A stretch of DNA of 64,000 nucleotides from assembly GCA_905182405.1 (NCBI GenBank), contig CAJJBQ010000002.1, positions 1,240,001-1,304,000 on the forward strand. Direction: 5' to 3'. The translations under genes and the position numbers were made by a program. The stretch's first letter is position 1; each line of letters starts with the position of its first letter. The notes below the pieces were generated by a model. That model worked only from the letters and a program-made list of their open reading frames with translations, was not told the DNA's origin and ran no database searches. Origin of the DNA: Akkermansiaceae bacterium (GTDB taxonomy: Bacteria; Verrucomicrobiota; Verrucomicrobiia; Verrucomicrobiales; Akkermansiaceae). This document shows positions 8,803 through 19,200 of this stretch, one piece after another.

Positions 8803-10170
8803 CTAGTCCAAAAACTTCCCCGGATTCAGAATCCCTTTCGGATCCAACGCATTCTTCACTGTCAGATGCGTCGCAAAGCCCACCTCGCCCAGAGCATCCT
8901 TGATCCAGCGCTTCTTCGCCAGCCCCACCCCGTGCTCGCCCGTGATCACTCCGTCGTTTTCTAAGATCCAGGTAAAAAGGACATCCAGAGCCGCGTCCGC
9001 CTTCTCGCGAATCACCGGATCATCGTAGTCCTCCACCATAAGATTGGTGTGAATATTTCCATCCCCCGCATGCCCGAAGCACGCCACTGGGATCCCGGTC
9101 TTTTCCTGCAAGCCCGCGGCGAAATTCGCTAGATTGACCAGCTTTGATCGCGGCACCACGATATCCTCGTTCAACTTCGTCAGCCCCGTCGCCCGCAGCG
9201 AATACGAAAAATCTCTTCTCAACTGCCACACCGCCTCACACGCCTCCGCATCTCCGTGACGCTTGGTCGAAAGTGCGCCAACCTCTTTCAGCAACTCTTC
9301 CAGCTCCTCTAATTCGCTCGCAATTGCCCGCGAACGACCATCAATCTCCACAATGAGATGCGCATCCCCATCCGGGAGACAATCCTGCCCCAGGTAATCC
9401 CGAGCCGCCTTCAGCGTAAAACGATCCGTGATCTCGAGAGCCGATGGCAAATGCCCCGCATTCAAAATCGCCTGCACCGCCCCTGCCGCATCGGTGAACT
9501 CCGAAAAAGTAGCCGTGAGCATCGCCCGATCCTGCGGATGCGGAATGATTCGTAGCGTCGCCTCCGTGATCACCCCCAGCATCCCCTCGCTTCCCACAAA
9601 AAGGTGCAGCAAATCAAAGCCCGTCTTATTCTTGTGACAGCGCCCGCCTACCTTGAGCACCTCACCACTCGCCAACACCACCTCAAGGCCTAGCACGTAA
9701 TTCTTCGTCACCCCGTATTTTAAACATCGAGGCCCACCCGCATTCGTCGCCAGATTCCCCCCAATCGAACACTCCTTCAGCGACGCCGGATCAGGCGGAT
9801 AATACCAGCCCAAGTTACTCACCGCATCCTGCAGATCTTTTAAAATGACACCCGGCTGTGTCACCACTACCCCGTCCGCCGGATTCAACTCCACCAGCTG
9901 ATTCATCCTTACCACCGAAAGCGCGATCCCACCCTGCACCGGCACACATCCCCCCACATAACCCACACCCGCTCCCCGGGTCGTCACCGGAATCTCCCGC
10001 GCATTCGCAAACTTCATCACCGCCACCACATCATCCCGCGACTCCGCAAAAACAACGACATCCGGCAAGTGGGAGAAATCCCAACGGTCCGTCCCATGCA
10101 CCTCAAGCACCTCCGCCATCGCAGAAACCTTCCCCTCACCCAACAAATCACGCAACTGGTCAATCATCAC
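8803..10170 (-). CDS. FAD-linked oxidase, GlcD / D-lactate dehydrogenase type
   Basis: A flavoprotein of the vanillyl-alcohol-oxidase fold, expected to oxidise a 2-hydroxy acid such as glycolate or D-lactate and pass electrons to the membrane chain. The 455-residue protein has an FAD-binding domain in the N-terminal half (PVTTRGAGVGYVGGCVP near residues 61-77; ECSIGGNLATNAGG near 132-145). It also has a C-terminal FAD-oxidase domain ending ITGEHGVGLAKKRW and DPKGILNPGKFLD. These last two motifs are characteristic of GlcD and D-lactate dehydrogenases. GlcE and GlcF partners are not nearby, which slightly favours a single-subunit enzyme. The substrate is not decidable here. Confidence 0.88.
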   Translation of the reverse strand: MMIDQLRDLLGEGKVSAMAEVLEVHGTDRWDFSHLPDVVVFAESRDDVVAVMKFANAREIPVTTRGAGVGYVGGCVPVQGGIALSVVRMNQLVELNPADGVVVTQPGVILKDLQDAVSNLGWYYPPDPASLKECSIGGNLATNAGGPRCLKYGVTKNYVLGLEVVLASGEVLKVGGRCHKNKTGFDLLHLFVGSEGMLGVITEATLRIIPHPQDRAMLTATFSEFTDAAGAVQAILNAGHLPSALEITDRFTLKAARDYLGQDCLPDGDAHLIVEIDGRSRAIASELEELEELLKEVGALSTKRHGDAEACEAVWQLRRDFSYSLRATGLTKLNEDIVVPRSKLVNLANFAAGLQEKTGIPVACFGHAGDGNIHTNLMVEDYDDPVIREKADAALDVLFTWILENDGVITGEHGVGLAKKRWIKDALGEVGFATHLTVKNALDPKGILNPGKFLD

Positions 10171-10432
10171 TTATCTGTAGCGTCGGTCCCTGACCGTCGC
10201 AAGCCCAGCTCATCACCAAAAAACAATCAAGACCGCCTGGGAAGCATCATTGTGACAAACTCTCGTTTCGATAGAAATTAAAATGATGCCCAAAGGACAA
10301 CAATACTTTTTGTAACCCTTCTTCTTTGCGCTGCCGCCACCGTCACCCCTTGGCTGATCCAAGCAAAGCAGAAGTCCTTCAAATCTCAATTAGTGGTAGC
10401 ATCCGCGCTTTTTATCTGTAAAAATTGTCCTC
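10171..10432. other. Divergent intergenic region with an imperfect hairpin
   Basis: Contains the near-palindrome GCGTCGGTCCCTGACCGTCGC at 10180-10200 (9-base arms, one T-T mismatch, loop CCT). It also holds a possible remnant frame near 10282-10390 (VTLLLCAAATVTPWLIQ in one frame after a shift). No clear promoter was identified. Confidence 0.35.
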
Positions 10433-13400
10433 ATGCGCTTTGTTTTATCTCTTCTCTTCTTAGCTTCATCCCTCGCCGCAAAGAATGTGGCCCAGAGTCC
10501 CAAGCTCCACGCCGCAGACTCCCAACGTCTCCACGAACTCTCAGCGGACATCGCCAACCTCGAAACTCTCGAACTCTTTGTCAACGACCTCGGCAACGAA
10601 TCACACGACTGGGCCGCTTGGGTCAATCCCACCTTCCACACCAAGGACGGCAAAAAAATCCCTGTCACCAAAAAGCACATCGCCGACGCCAAACAAGCCT
10701 GGCGCGACCTTCAGGTCAACAAATCGGTCGGCGGTGGCGCCCTCACCATCGATGGCAAAACCTACGACCACGCCCTCGGCACCCACGCCAAGTCCACCAT
10801 CCAACTCCGCGTTCCAAAAGGCGCCGTAAAGTTCACCGCCCAAGTCGGCATTGACGATGGGGGCGCAAAGCAAGGGGGCGCGGTCTCCGAAGCCGCAGTC
10901 CAATTCACCATCCGCACCCCAAAAGCCCCCAAAGATCCCAATGCCCCCTGGGAGTCCGATCTTGATCCCGCACTCGTTAACCTCGAGTTCTTCAAGCTCC
11001 CCGAGGACCTCGAAATCTCAGTCTGGGCCACCTCACCCCACCTCTACAATCCCACCAACGTCGATATCGATCACGCCGGTCGCATGTGGGTCGCTGAAGG
11101 AGTGAATTACCGCCGCCACAACGGACGCCGCCCCGATGGCGACCGTATCGCGGTCCTGCAAGACACTGATGGCGACGGCAAAGCCGACACCTCCCACACC
11201 TTCGTGCAGGAAAAAGGTCTTATCGCCCCCCTCGGCGTCGCCGTTTTTGACAACGTCATCTACGTTTCCCAGCCACCCGAACTCCTCGTCTACACCGACG
11301 TCGACCGCAATCTCAGGTTCGACCCCGCGATCGACAAACGCGAAGTCCTCCTCACCGGCTTCAACGCCCGCAACCACGACCACTCCCTCCACTCCGTCAC
11401 CGGCGGACCCGACGGAAAACTCTACTTCAACAACGGAAACTGCGGCGCCGTCTTTAAAGACAACTCCGGCAAGAATTTCTACATGGGCGGCCCATACGGC
11501 GGCGGTGGCGGCGACTTCCTCGTCGATCACATCGCCGTCTCCGGCAAGCGCTCGGATGATGGCCACATCTGGACCTCCGGCTTCACCGTCCGCATGAACC
11601 CCGACGGCACCGACTGTGAAATCATCGGCCACGGCTACCGTAATTCCTACGAGCAATCGCTCGACTCCTTCGGCAATGCCTTCCAAAACGATAACGACGA
11701 TCCACCAGCCTGCCGCGTCTCCTACATCCTCGAATACGGCAGCGCCGGATACTTCACCCGCGATGCCAAGCAAGGATATCGCTCCGTCAAACGCCCCGAT
11801 CAGGACCATGGACGCGCCCATTGGCGTCAAGACGACCCCGGCACGATGGACGCCGGCCACATCTACGGAGGAGGATCCCCCACCGGCGTCAGCATGTATG
11901 AAAACGGAGCCCTTCCCGCTAGCTACAACGGCTCCTTCTTCTCCTGCGAACCCGGAAAAAACACCGTCTTCCACTACAAGCCCGAACCCCAAGGCGCCAC
12001 CTTCAAACTCGAGCAAGGCAACCTCACCACCACCAACCCCAACAAGGAATACGCCGGCTCCGACTTCGTCGGCGGTGGTGCTGATGCCAACGACACCAAG
12101 ATCCTCTTCCGCCCCTCCGACATCGTCGTAGGACCAGACGGCGCTCTTTACATCTCCGATTGGTATGACGCCCGCGTCGGTGGCCACGGAGACCGCGATG
12201 ACTCCTGCTCCGGCACCATCTACCGCATCGCCCCAAAAGGCTTCAAGCCAAGCGTCCCTCAATTCGACCTCAAAACCATCGAAGGAGCAATCACCGCGCT
12301 GAAAAGCCCAGCCGTCAACACCCGGTTCCTCGGCTTCACTGCCCTCAAGGAAATGGGCGAAAAAGTAATCCCCGCTCTTAAAAAAGTCCTCAGAGACTCC
12401 AATAAACACGTGGCAGCCCGCGCCATCTGGCTCCTACCCCACCTCGGAGGAAAGGGACTCACCGAGTGCACGCAATTGCTGAACCACACCAACCCCAACT
12501 TCCAGCTCACCGCCTACCGCGCCCTCCGCCGCGCCGGAGTCGATATCATCCCCTTCGGCGAAGCAATGGCGAACCACAGCAACCCCGCCATCCTCCGCGA
12601 CGTTGCCCTCTCCCTCCGCGATCTCCCCGCAGCCAAGACAAAGGACATCTTTGCCAAGCTCGCCGCCAAGGTCGATCACACCGATAAAAACGCCGTCGAA
12701 GCAATCGGCCTTGGTGCCGCCAATCAGGAATCCGAAATCTGGACCGCTATCAAGGCCGCTATGAAGCCCGGCGCTCCTCACGAATGGTCCGATCAATTCG
12801 CCAAGCTCACCTGGCGCCTCTGGCCAGCCACCGCAGTCGCCGATCTCGAAGCGCGCGCCAATCACCCCTCGCTCACTGCCGAGCAACGCTCCTTCGCCGT
12901 CGAGTCCCTAGGCTTTATCGATCACAAATCCTCCGCCGAAGCCACCCTGCGCCTCGCCACCAAGGGCCCAGCCAAAGCAGACGCTGTCAACTGGCTCCTC
13001 CGCAATGGTAACGGTGAATGGAAGAAATACGACATTGCCGGTGAACTCAAAAAGCGGGGCATCTACGACCCCTCCAAGATCGTCGTCTCCGCGGTCACAG
13101 CCCCCAAGGCGGATCCATCCAAGTTCTCCGTCGCCGATGTCCTAAAGCTCAAAGGCGACCCTGAAAAAGGAAAAGCCACCTCCATGCGCTGCATCATGTG
13201 TCACGAGTTCAATGGAACCGGCGTCAACTTCGGACCCAACCTTAAAGGCTGGGGCGAAGGACAAACCCTCGACGTCATCGCCCGATCTATCGTCGAACCC
13301 TCCGCCGATATCTCCCACGGATATTCCGGCACCGGTGTCGCCCTCAAAAAAGGAGGCCACGTTCACGGCATCGCCTCCAACGACGGTGATCCACTCATCA

Positions 13401-13561
13401 TGACCTCCACCGGTGGCATCACCCAAATGATCCCCCGCGATCGCATCAAGAGTAAAAGGCCCTACAAACTGAATTACTCCCTCATGCTCTCAGCGGACCA
13501 ACTCGGCCTCACCGCCCAAGACGTCGCCGACCTAGTCGCCTTCTTGAGGGTCTACAAGTAG
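10433..13561 (+). CDS. Secreted PVC-type haem-binding dehydrogenase-like protein with NPCBM domain
   Basis: A large exported protein of a kind nearly restricted to Planctomycetota and Verrucomicrobiota. Its substrate is unknown, but the modules suggest periplasmic redox chemistry on sugars. In order over 1042 residues: signal peptide 1-16; an NPCBM/NEW2-like sugar-binding domain about 45-165 (IDGKTYDHALGTHAKS); a beta-propeller of the PVC membrane-bound dehydrogenase type about 185-605 (VDIDHAGRMWVAEGVNYR, NGNCGAVF, SDWYDARVGGHGD); HEAT-like helices about 625-880; and a cytochrome c domain with haem motif CIMCH at 920-924. A strong hairpin terminator follows at 13603. It probably forms a single-gene unit. 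Confidence 0.85.
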   Translation: MRFVLSLLFLASSLAAKNVAQSPKLHAADSQRLHELSADIANLETLELFVNDLGNESHDWAAWVNPTFHTKDGKKIPVTKKHIADAKQAWRDLQVNKSVGGGALTIDGKTYDHALGTHAKSTIQLRVPKGAVKFTAQVGIDDGGAKQGGAVSEAAVQFTIRTPKAPKDPNAPWESDLDPALVNLEFFKLPEDLEISVWATSPHLYNPTNVDIDHAGRMWVAEGVNYRRHNGRRPDGDRIAVLQDTDGDGKADTSHTFVQEKGLIAPLGVAVFDNVIYVSQPPELLVYTDVDRNLRFDPAIDKREVLLTGFNARNHDHSLHSVTGGPDGKLYFNNGNCGAVFKDNSGKNFYMGGPYGGGGGDFLVDHIAVSGKRSDDGHIWTSGFTVRMNPDGTDCEIIGHGYRNSYEQSLDSFGNAFQNDNDDPPACRVSYILEYGSAGYFTRDAKQGYRSVKRPDQDHGRAHWRQDDPGTMDAGHIYGGGSPTGVSMYENGALPASYNGSFFSCEPGKNTVFHYKPEPQGATFKLEQGNLTTTNPNKEYAGSDFVGGGADANDTKILFRPSDIVVGPDGALYISDWYDARVGGHGDRDDSCSGTIYRIAPKGFKPSVPQFDLKTIEGAITALKSPAVNTRFLGFTALKEMGEKVIPALKKVLRDSNKHVAARAIWLLPHLGGKGLTECTQLLNHTNPNFQLTAYRALRRAGVDIIPFGEAMANHSNPAILRDVALSLRDLPAAKTKDIFAKLAAKVDHTDKNAVEAIGLGAANQESEIWTAIKAAMKPGAPHEWSDQFAKLTWRLWPATAVADLEARANHPSLTAEQRSFAVESLGFIDHKSSAEATLRLATKGPAKADAVNWLLRNGNGEWKKYDIAGELKKRGIYDPSKIVVSAVTAPKADPSKFSVADVLKLKGDPEKGKATSMRCIMCHEFNGTGVNFGPNLKGWGEGQTLDVIARSIVEPSADISHGYSGTGVALKKGGHVHGIASNDGDPLIMTSTGGITQMIPRDRIKSKRPYKLNYSLMLSADQLGLTAQDVADLVAFLRVYK

Positions 13562-13602
13562 AGGAGCTAGGGCGTCCCGCCCCGTCATACTCATCCAACA
13601 TC

Positions 13603-13628
13603 AAGGCGGCCTCACCAGCCGCCTTTTT
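13603..13628 (+). terminator. Rho-independent terminator
   Basis: Perfect 8-bp stem AAGGCGGC / GCCGCCTT with loop CTCACCA followed by a T-run, 42 bases after the stop codon of the haem protein. Confidence 0.85.
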
Positions 13629-13697
13629 CACGCCCAACTCTCCAGTCCGCCGTGTAGGTAAAATATCCTATGGGTGCTTTAGCCAAACTCCAGAACC

Positions 13698-14150
13698 ATG
13701 CCCCTTAACTTTCAAGTCTCAGCTCTCAAATCTCAGATTCCCACCCTCCTCATCATCCAACTCATCGCCAGCGCCCTGATGATGGGAATCATCTGGATCG
13801 TACAAATCGCGATCTACCCCCTCTTTGGATCGCTCGCCCCGGAAAACTTCGAGGCCTACCACGCACGCTACATGGAGCGCGTGGCCCTCGTCATTGCCCC
13901 GATCATGCTCATCGAAGCAGCAAGCTGTGCCGCTTCCTTTTTCTTGGGAAACAAACGAGAAATTTTCCTCCCCTCCGCCCTCCTAGGAATTGCCTGGCTC
14001 TCAACCGCCTTCATCCAGGTCCCGCGGCACGAAGCCCTCACCCTCGCAACCGTCCCCGCCCTCGTCACCTCCAATTGGATCCGCACCATCGCCTGGACCC
14101 TCCGGACCGGATTCCTTGCCCTTCTCGTAATACGACTTCGTCATCGATGA
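13698..14150 (+). CDS. Small integral membrane protein of unknown function
   Basis: A 150-residue protein with about four hydrophobic segments (LIIQLIASALMMGIIWIVQIAIY, VALVIAPIMLIEAASCAASFFL, a third around LLGIAWLSTAFI, a fourth near the C-terminus TGFLALLVI). The conserved-looking loop LFGSLAPENFEAYHARYMERV resembles uncharacterised four-helix membrane proteins found widely in bacteria. Its first 16 codons read through text similar to the intergenic repeats (TCAAATCTCAGATTC), so the start may be later; the next in-frame ATG is codon 29. It ends ATGATG, where a 25-codon frame (MHKPIKYTLACISG) overlaps and then stops, perhaps a truncated neighbour. Confidence 0.6.
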   Translation: MPLNFQVSALKSQIPTLLIIQLIASALMMGIIWIVQIAIYPLFGSLAPENFEAYHARYMERVALVIAPIMLIEAASCAASFFLGNKREIFLPSALLGIAWLSTAFIQVPRHEALTLATVPALVTSNWIRTIAWTLRTGFLALLVIRLRHR

Positions 14151-14295
14151 TGCATAAGCCCATCAAATATACCCTCGCTTGTATCTCTGGCGCCATCGCT
14201 CATGCCTTTTATGACGATATACTCTAACCTCTACTTAGTTCGAACTCCCCCATTTCAGAGTTCACCATTCTCTCTTCACCCATCACTATTCCTCC

Positions 14296-15447
14296 ATGTC
14301 CCTTACCCCACGCGGCGCAGCTCTTCTAGGAGGAGCCATTGCGCTATTGGTGGTCGGCATTTTAAAAATCGATGGCGCCCTCATCTCCATCGGAGCAGCC
14401 GGGCTACTCCTTTTCCTCGTCGCCCTCTTCGTAGGCCGATGGAACCTCTCCAACCTCAAGATTGTCATTCAAACCCCGGCACGGGTCTTTGCCGACACCA
14501 ACTTTGATTTCCGCCTCACCCTCGTGAACAAGCGAGCACTCTTGGACGCACACGGCATCAACATGCGTCTCGCCCTCTCGGGCCGAGCCCAAATCAACAG
14601 TCACTCGCGCTGGACCGCCGCGCGATCATCGGCCACCTCGAAACTCCGTGGCTCCATCTCATCACGTGGCGCCGTTTCAAAACATCCTTGTCGACTCAGT
14701 TCCACCTTCCCCCTGGGGATTCTTGAACATCGATATCAAACGATCGTATGCCAGGAAATGCTCGTCTTTCCAAAGGCGATCCTTCCCAAAGAATTCTTCT
14801 CCAGTGGCGAATTTGATGACGCCTGGCACGGCGAAGGACTCCAAGCCGGTGACTCCCCGGGCGAACCCCGGGGACTACGCCCCGCCCGACCCGGCGATCC
14901 CGCCAAAAACATCCACTGGCCCGCGACCATGCGCGCCCTCGCCCGCGGCCGCGCTCCACGCGTCCGCGAAATGGACCCACCAGGATTGCGCCCTCGACGC
15001 GCCACCGTGATTTTTCATTCCTTCGGTTCTGATGGCACCCTTATCCGGACCGACTACTTCGAGCGTGCCCTCTCCCTTCTTTGCGGCACGCTGAGACATC
15101 TCCGCAGCATCGGAATCCCCACTTCTCTAAGCGCTGACTTCATGACGTGGAAAACCATTCACACTTTTCAGTCATACGCCTGGCGAGAAGCACTCACCAC
15201 CTTAGCCCGAGCCGAGCGTACCGGTGACACGGAGGCACACGACTTAATCGCCGCCATCCACGAAGCACCCGGGGAAGATGCCTTGATCATCATTTCCGAT
15301 ATGCAACTCGAAGCCTGGCAACATGTCATCCTAGAAAAAAGCGCCCTCATCGTCGATATCCGACAGCACAAGTATGGCAAAAGAGACCTCAAGTTTAGAA
15401 AAACCACTCAAAATCCTTCTTATCACCGCAGACGACCTTGGCTATGA
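14296..15447 (+). CDS. DUF58 domain protein, C-terminus abutting a pseudogene
   Basis: A DUF58 protein, a family usually found beside MoxR ATPases and von Willebrand-type proteins; biochemical role is not established. The 383-residue protein has two N-terminal membrane helices (about residues 7-25 and 28-45). Its core DUF58 motif is RPARPGDPAKNIHWPATMRALARG near residues 195-218, followed by a VWA-like C-terminal region with ALIIISDMQLE. No MoxR or transglutaminase partner is nearby. The last roughly 25 codons overlap in another frame the start of a broken sulfatase, so the natural C-terminus may have been replaced by the rearrangement. Confidence 0.72.
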   Translation: MSLTPRGAALLGGAIALLVVGILKIDGALISIGAAGLLLFLVALFVGRWNLSNLKIVIQTPARVFADTNFDFRLTLVNKRALLDAHGINMRLALSGRAQINSHSRWTAARSSATSKLRGSISSRGAVSKHPCRLSSTFPLGILEHRYQTIVCQEMLVFPKAILPKEFFSSGEFDDAWHGEGLQAGDSPGEPRGLRPARPGDPAKNIHWPATMRALARGRAPRVREMDPPGLRPRRATVIFHSFGSDGTLIRTDYFERALSLLCGTLRHLRSIGIPTSLSADFMTWKTIHTFQSYAWREALTTLARAERTGDTEAHDLIAAIHEAPGEDALIIISDMQLEAWQHVILEKSALIVDIRQHKYGKRDLKFRKTTQNPSYHRRRPWL

Positions 15448-15836
15448 AGCGATGGATTTCCTCGGAGGAAGCCTCGCCAAGGTCACCCCTAATTTGAGCC
15501 TGCTCGCAAAAGAAAGCTTAAGCTTTCAGCTCTCCCAGCCGGGCCATCATCGCCACCGGCCGCTACGGTCACAATTCCGGATGCTACGGCTTCAACAAAC
15601 TCCCCAAGGACATTCCCACCGTTTTCACTACCTTCCAAAAAAACGGCTACCTCGCCGCCTGCGTCTTCTACCAAACCTTTTTTAAAGCCGACCCAAAAAC
15701 CCTGACCATCACCGCCGGCCTCCCCGCCCCTGAAGTAAAACTCATCCGCCAACTCTCCTCCAACTCTCCAAAAAATAATCCCTACCCCGAAAGCACCGTC
15801 ACCCTCGAACCCCTCCTTCCAAGCCTAACGGAATAG
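15374..15836 (+). pseudogene. Degenerate sulfatase gene
   Basis: An ATG at 15374 opens a frame with KPLKILLITADDLGYEAMDFLGG and VTPNLSLLAKESLSF, the N-terminal metal-binding part of a type I sulfatase. At about 15533 the sense shifts frame and continues as PSRAIIATGRYGHNSGCYGFNKLP and TVFTTFQKNGYLAACVFY. PSRAIIATGR is the segment that follows the catalytic cysteine; that cysteine and some 15 preceding residues are missing. The frame runs on through unrelated-looking sequence to a TAG near 15834. The central and C-terminal sulfatase domains are gone. It cannot encode an active enzyme. Confidence 0.75.
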
Positions 15837-16245
15837 CGTCACCACTGCCACGGCTCAGCTGACTTACGATTAAGCTCTCAGATATTTTTATCAACGCCCC
15901 GACCAAGAGGCGCAGCATAAGATTCCTTTTTGGCCAACGGTCAAATTCATACCAGCATGCAGGCAACGCTCCATGAATTACCGGAGAAGAGGATTAGTCG
16001 ACTGAAGATCGACGTCATAGGAATGACCGAAAATCTTCCATTGATCCGTATAATATCCGCCTTCAGCGAACTCTCCCAGTCCCAATGGAAAACCTCAAAA
16101 ACCGATGTAATCATCTCCCTAAAAAAGCCAATCAGCTTCGCTCCAAAAAATAGTTTACCCGCAGTCTTCTCTCATCAGATTCCTTCATCCCTCATTCTCT
16201 CGTGAAAGATTTCCTTCGTTGAACACGAATCTTTTCTTAGCACCC
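15837..16245. other. Gap upstream of the ThuA-haem gene, nothing recognised
   Basis: A 91-codon frame at 15930-16205 has no signal, domain or repeat that I can recognise. A start codon for the next gene is taken at 16246. Possibly further decayed DNA following the sulfatase remnant. Confidence 0.35.
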
Positions 16246-19200
16246 ATGAAGTCTCTTCGCATCTTCGCCCCCCTCTCACTAATCCTCTTCAACCCTCTCC
16301 TCTTTCTCAAGGCGGAACCCAAGGCAGTTGAAGAGCCCCTTCCCCTTAAAGCCCTCCTGATCGCAGGAGGTTGCTGCCACGACTACAAGGCGCAGCATGA
16401 GATCCTCTACAAGGGCATCCAAGAGCGCGCAAACGTCCGCGTTGATGTCATCTGGACCAACGACCGCAGCACCAATCCCCCACTCCCACTTTATGACAAC
16501 CCCGATTGGGCCAAGGGATACGACGTGATCATTCACGACGAATGCGCTGCCTCGAATAAGGACCTCACCGCGATGAAGAACATCCTCGCAGTCCATAAGA
16601 CCATTCCCGCCGTCCACCTTCACTGCGCCGTACACTCGTTCAGAAATGGCACCGATCAATGGGCCAAGCACCTCGGCCTTCATTCCACTGGCCACGGCCC
16701 TCAGGAACCCGTCTCCATCGAGTTCACCAATCCCGACCATCCCATCACCAAGCCGCTCACCGATTGGGTCACTAAAAAGGAAGAGCTCTACAACAACGCA
16801 CAGGTCTTCGACGCCGAGCCCCTCGCCCTCGGCCATCAGGACGTCAATGGAAAGCAGCGTTCCGCCATCGTTGCCTGGGTCAACACCAAGCAAGGCGCTC
16901 CCTCCTTTTCCACCACCATTGGTCACAACAACTACACCGTTGAGGACCCACGCTACCTCGACCTCGTCACTCGCGGCCTCCTTTGGTCCTGCGGTAAGCT
17001 CAACGACGACTTCCTCACTCCCTACACCGGTTCGAATCTTATCAAGGAAGTGAAAAAGGAGGCAAAAAAATTGGATGCCGCCTTCGCAAATCCACCCAAG
17101 GACGCCACTGCGGTCAAGATCACCGCGAAGAACGTCCAAGCCGACGCCGGCCACTTCCCTTGGAAAGCCATCGATGGAGACCTCACAACTCGTTGGACCG
17201 GCAACGGCGCCGCCATGCCCAACTGGCTTCAACTCGAATTCAAAAAGCCCACCACCGTCACCTCGGCCGAAATCGCCTGGGAAAAACGAGACCAGTGGTA
17301 TCAATATAAAATTGAAACCTCCCTCGACGGCAAATCCTGGACCATCGCGCACGACGGCTCCGCCAACACCCGCCAATCCGACACCAAGGACACCTTCCGC
17401 GCCGAAAAAACCAAGTTCCTCCGCGTCACCGTCCTCAAGCAACAAAACGGGCTATGGCCCGGCTTCTGGGAAATCAAACTCACCGACGAAAAAGGCCCTC
17501 TCAAGCTCTTCCCCACTCTCGATAAAGCCACTCAGAAAAAAAAGTCCCTCGGTAAAGGCTTCGAAAAAGAAGGCAACATCAAGCCCTTCATTCCCTCTCT
17601 CACCCCCGCCGAAGAAGCAACTATCCTCAAGGACACCACCATCCCCGAAGGCTTCGAGAAGACCCTCTTCGCTTCCTGGCAATCCGCCAACTACCCCGTC
17701 TACGTCGCCGCCTCTCCCGGAGGCGACCTCTACGTTTCCTCCGATGGCAACGGCTCCCTCGGCCGCCAGCCCAATCGCGGCCGTGTCCTCCGCCTGCGCG
17801 ATACCGATCAAGACGGCCGCGCCGACCAAGTCACCGAGTTCGTCAGCAACATCGACTCCCCCCGCGGCCTCATCTGGGACCACGACCGCCTCTACCTCCT
17901 CCACCCGCCCCACATCTCCGTCTTCTTTGACCGCGATCACGATGGTGTCGCCGAGTCCTCCAGGCGCCTCATCTCAGACATCGCCTTCGGCTTCAAAGAC
18001 CGCCCGGCCGACCACACCACCAACGGACTCGAACTTGGCATCGACGGCTGGATTTACATCGCCGGCGGAGACTTCGGCTTCATGAAAGCCACCGGCACCG
18101 ACGGCCGCACCCTGCAACACCGCGGCGGAGGCGTCATCCGCTTCCGACCCGATGGCTCCGGACTCGAGATCTTCTCCACCGGCACCCGTAACATCCTCGC
18201 CACCCCCATGTCACCGACTCTCGACATGTTCGCCCGTGACAACACGAACGACGGCGGCGGCTGGGACGTCCGCCTCCACCACTTCACCGGCCTCTCCGAT
18301 CACGGCTACCCACGCCTCTACAAGAACTTCGAAAAAGAACACCTCCACCCCCTCGCCGACTACGGCGGCGGCTCCGGCTGCGGTGGCGTCTACATCGCCG
18401 AGCCCGGTTTCCCAGCCGAGTGGAACAATGCCCCCTTCACCTGCGACTGGGGCAAAACCGGCCTTTTCCGTCACAGCGTCGAACCCGAAGGAGCGACCTT
18501 CAAGGAAACCGCCCCGCCCCAAAAATTCATCAAAGTCACCCGCCCCACCGACGCCGACGTCGATGGCATGTCCGCCGTCTACCAAGCCGCTTGGAAAGGC
18601 CCCGCCACCTTCAACTGGGCCGGCCCCGACCAAGGCTACATCGTCCGAGTCACCCCCAAAGACTACAAGCCAGAGCCACTCCCGGATTATGAAAAAATGA
18701 CGAACAAGGAACTCGTCGCCGCCCTCGACTCACCCTCGCACATCCGCACCTTGGCGGCGCAGCGGACAATTGTAAGGAAAGGAAGTTCACCCGAATTATC
18801 GAACTCTCTGTCTAGCCTACTTTCAGACAAATCGAAATCGCTCAAATCAAGAATTGCCGCATTATATGCACAAGTGCAGTTAAGCCCAAAACTCTCAGCA
18901 GGCACCTTGATGAATCAACGACTCACTGGGGAAATTGAACCGTTCGTTCTCCGTGCGTTTTCTGATACTGAGGACTCTGTATTCTCAGGATCTGAAATCT
19001 TCTTCCGCGAAAAGCTTAAAAGCAGCAATCCACGGTCTATCCAAGAGGCGATCGTCTCTGTAGCCAGAAAAAACCTTAGAAAAGAAGCCCCCGCCATCGC
19101 CAACCACCTCTCCTCTCTCGACCCCGTCATCCGCCACACCGCCTACCGCGCTCTCGCAAAGATGTCCGCGCACGAAGCCGCTTTTTCCCAGATCGACTCA

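Noticed and set aside
8621..8806. 61-codon frame downstream of leuD
   Set aside because: Low-quality composition and no motif; a hydrophobic run seen in another frame (VITGSITLGFGAIMAFRR) lies just after a stop and has no start.
11033..12409. 458-codon minus-strand frame opposite the haem-propeller gene
   Set aside because: Long only because of the biased third positions of the gene on the other strand; valine/glycine-rich without any domain.
15930..16205. 91-codon frame before the ThuA-haem gene
   Set aside because: No signal, domain or ribosome site; likely chance or decayed DNA.
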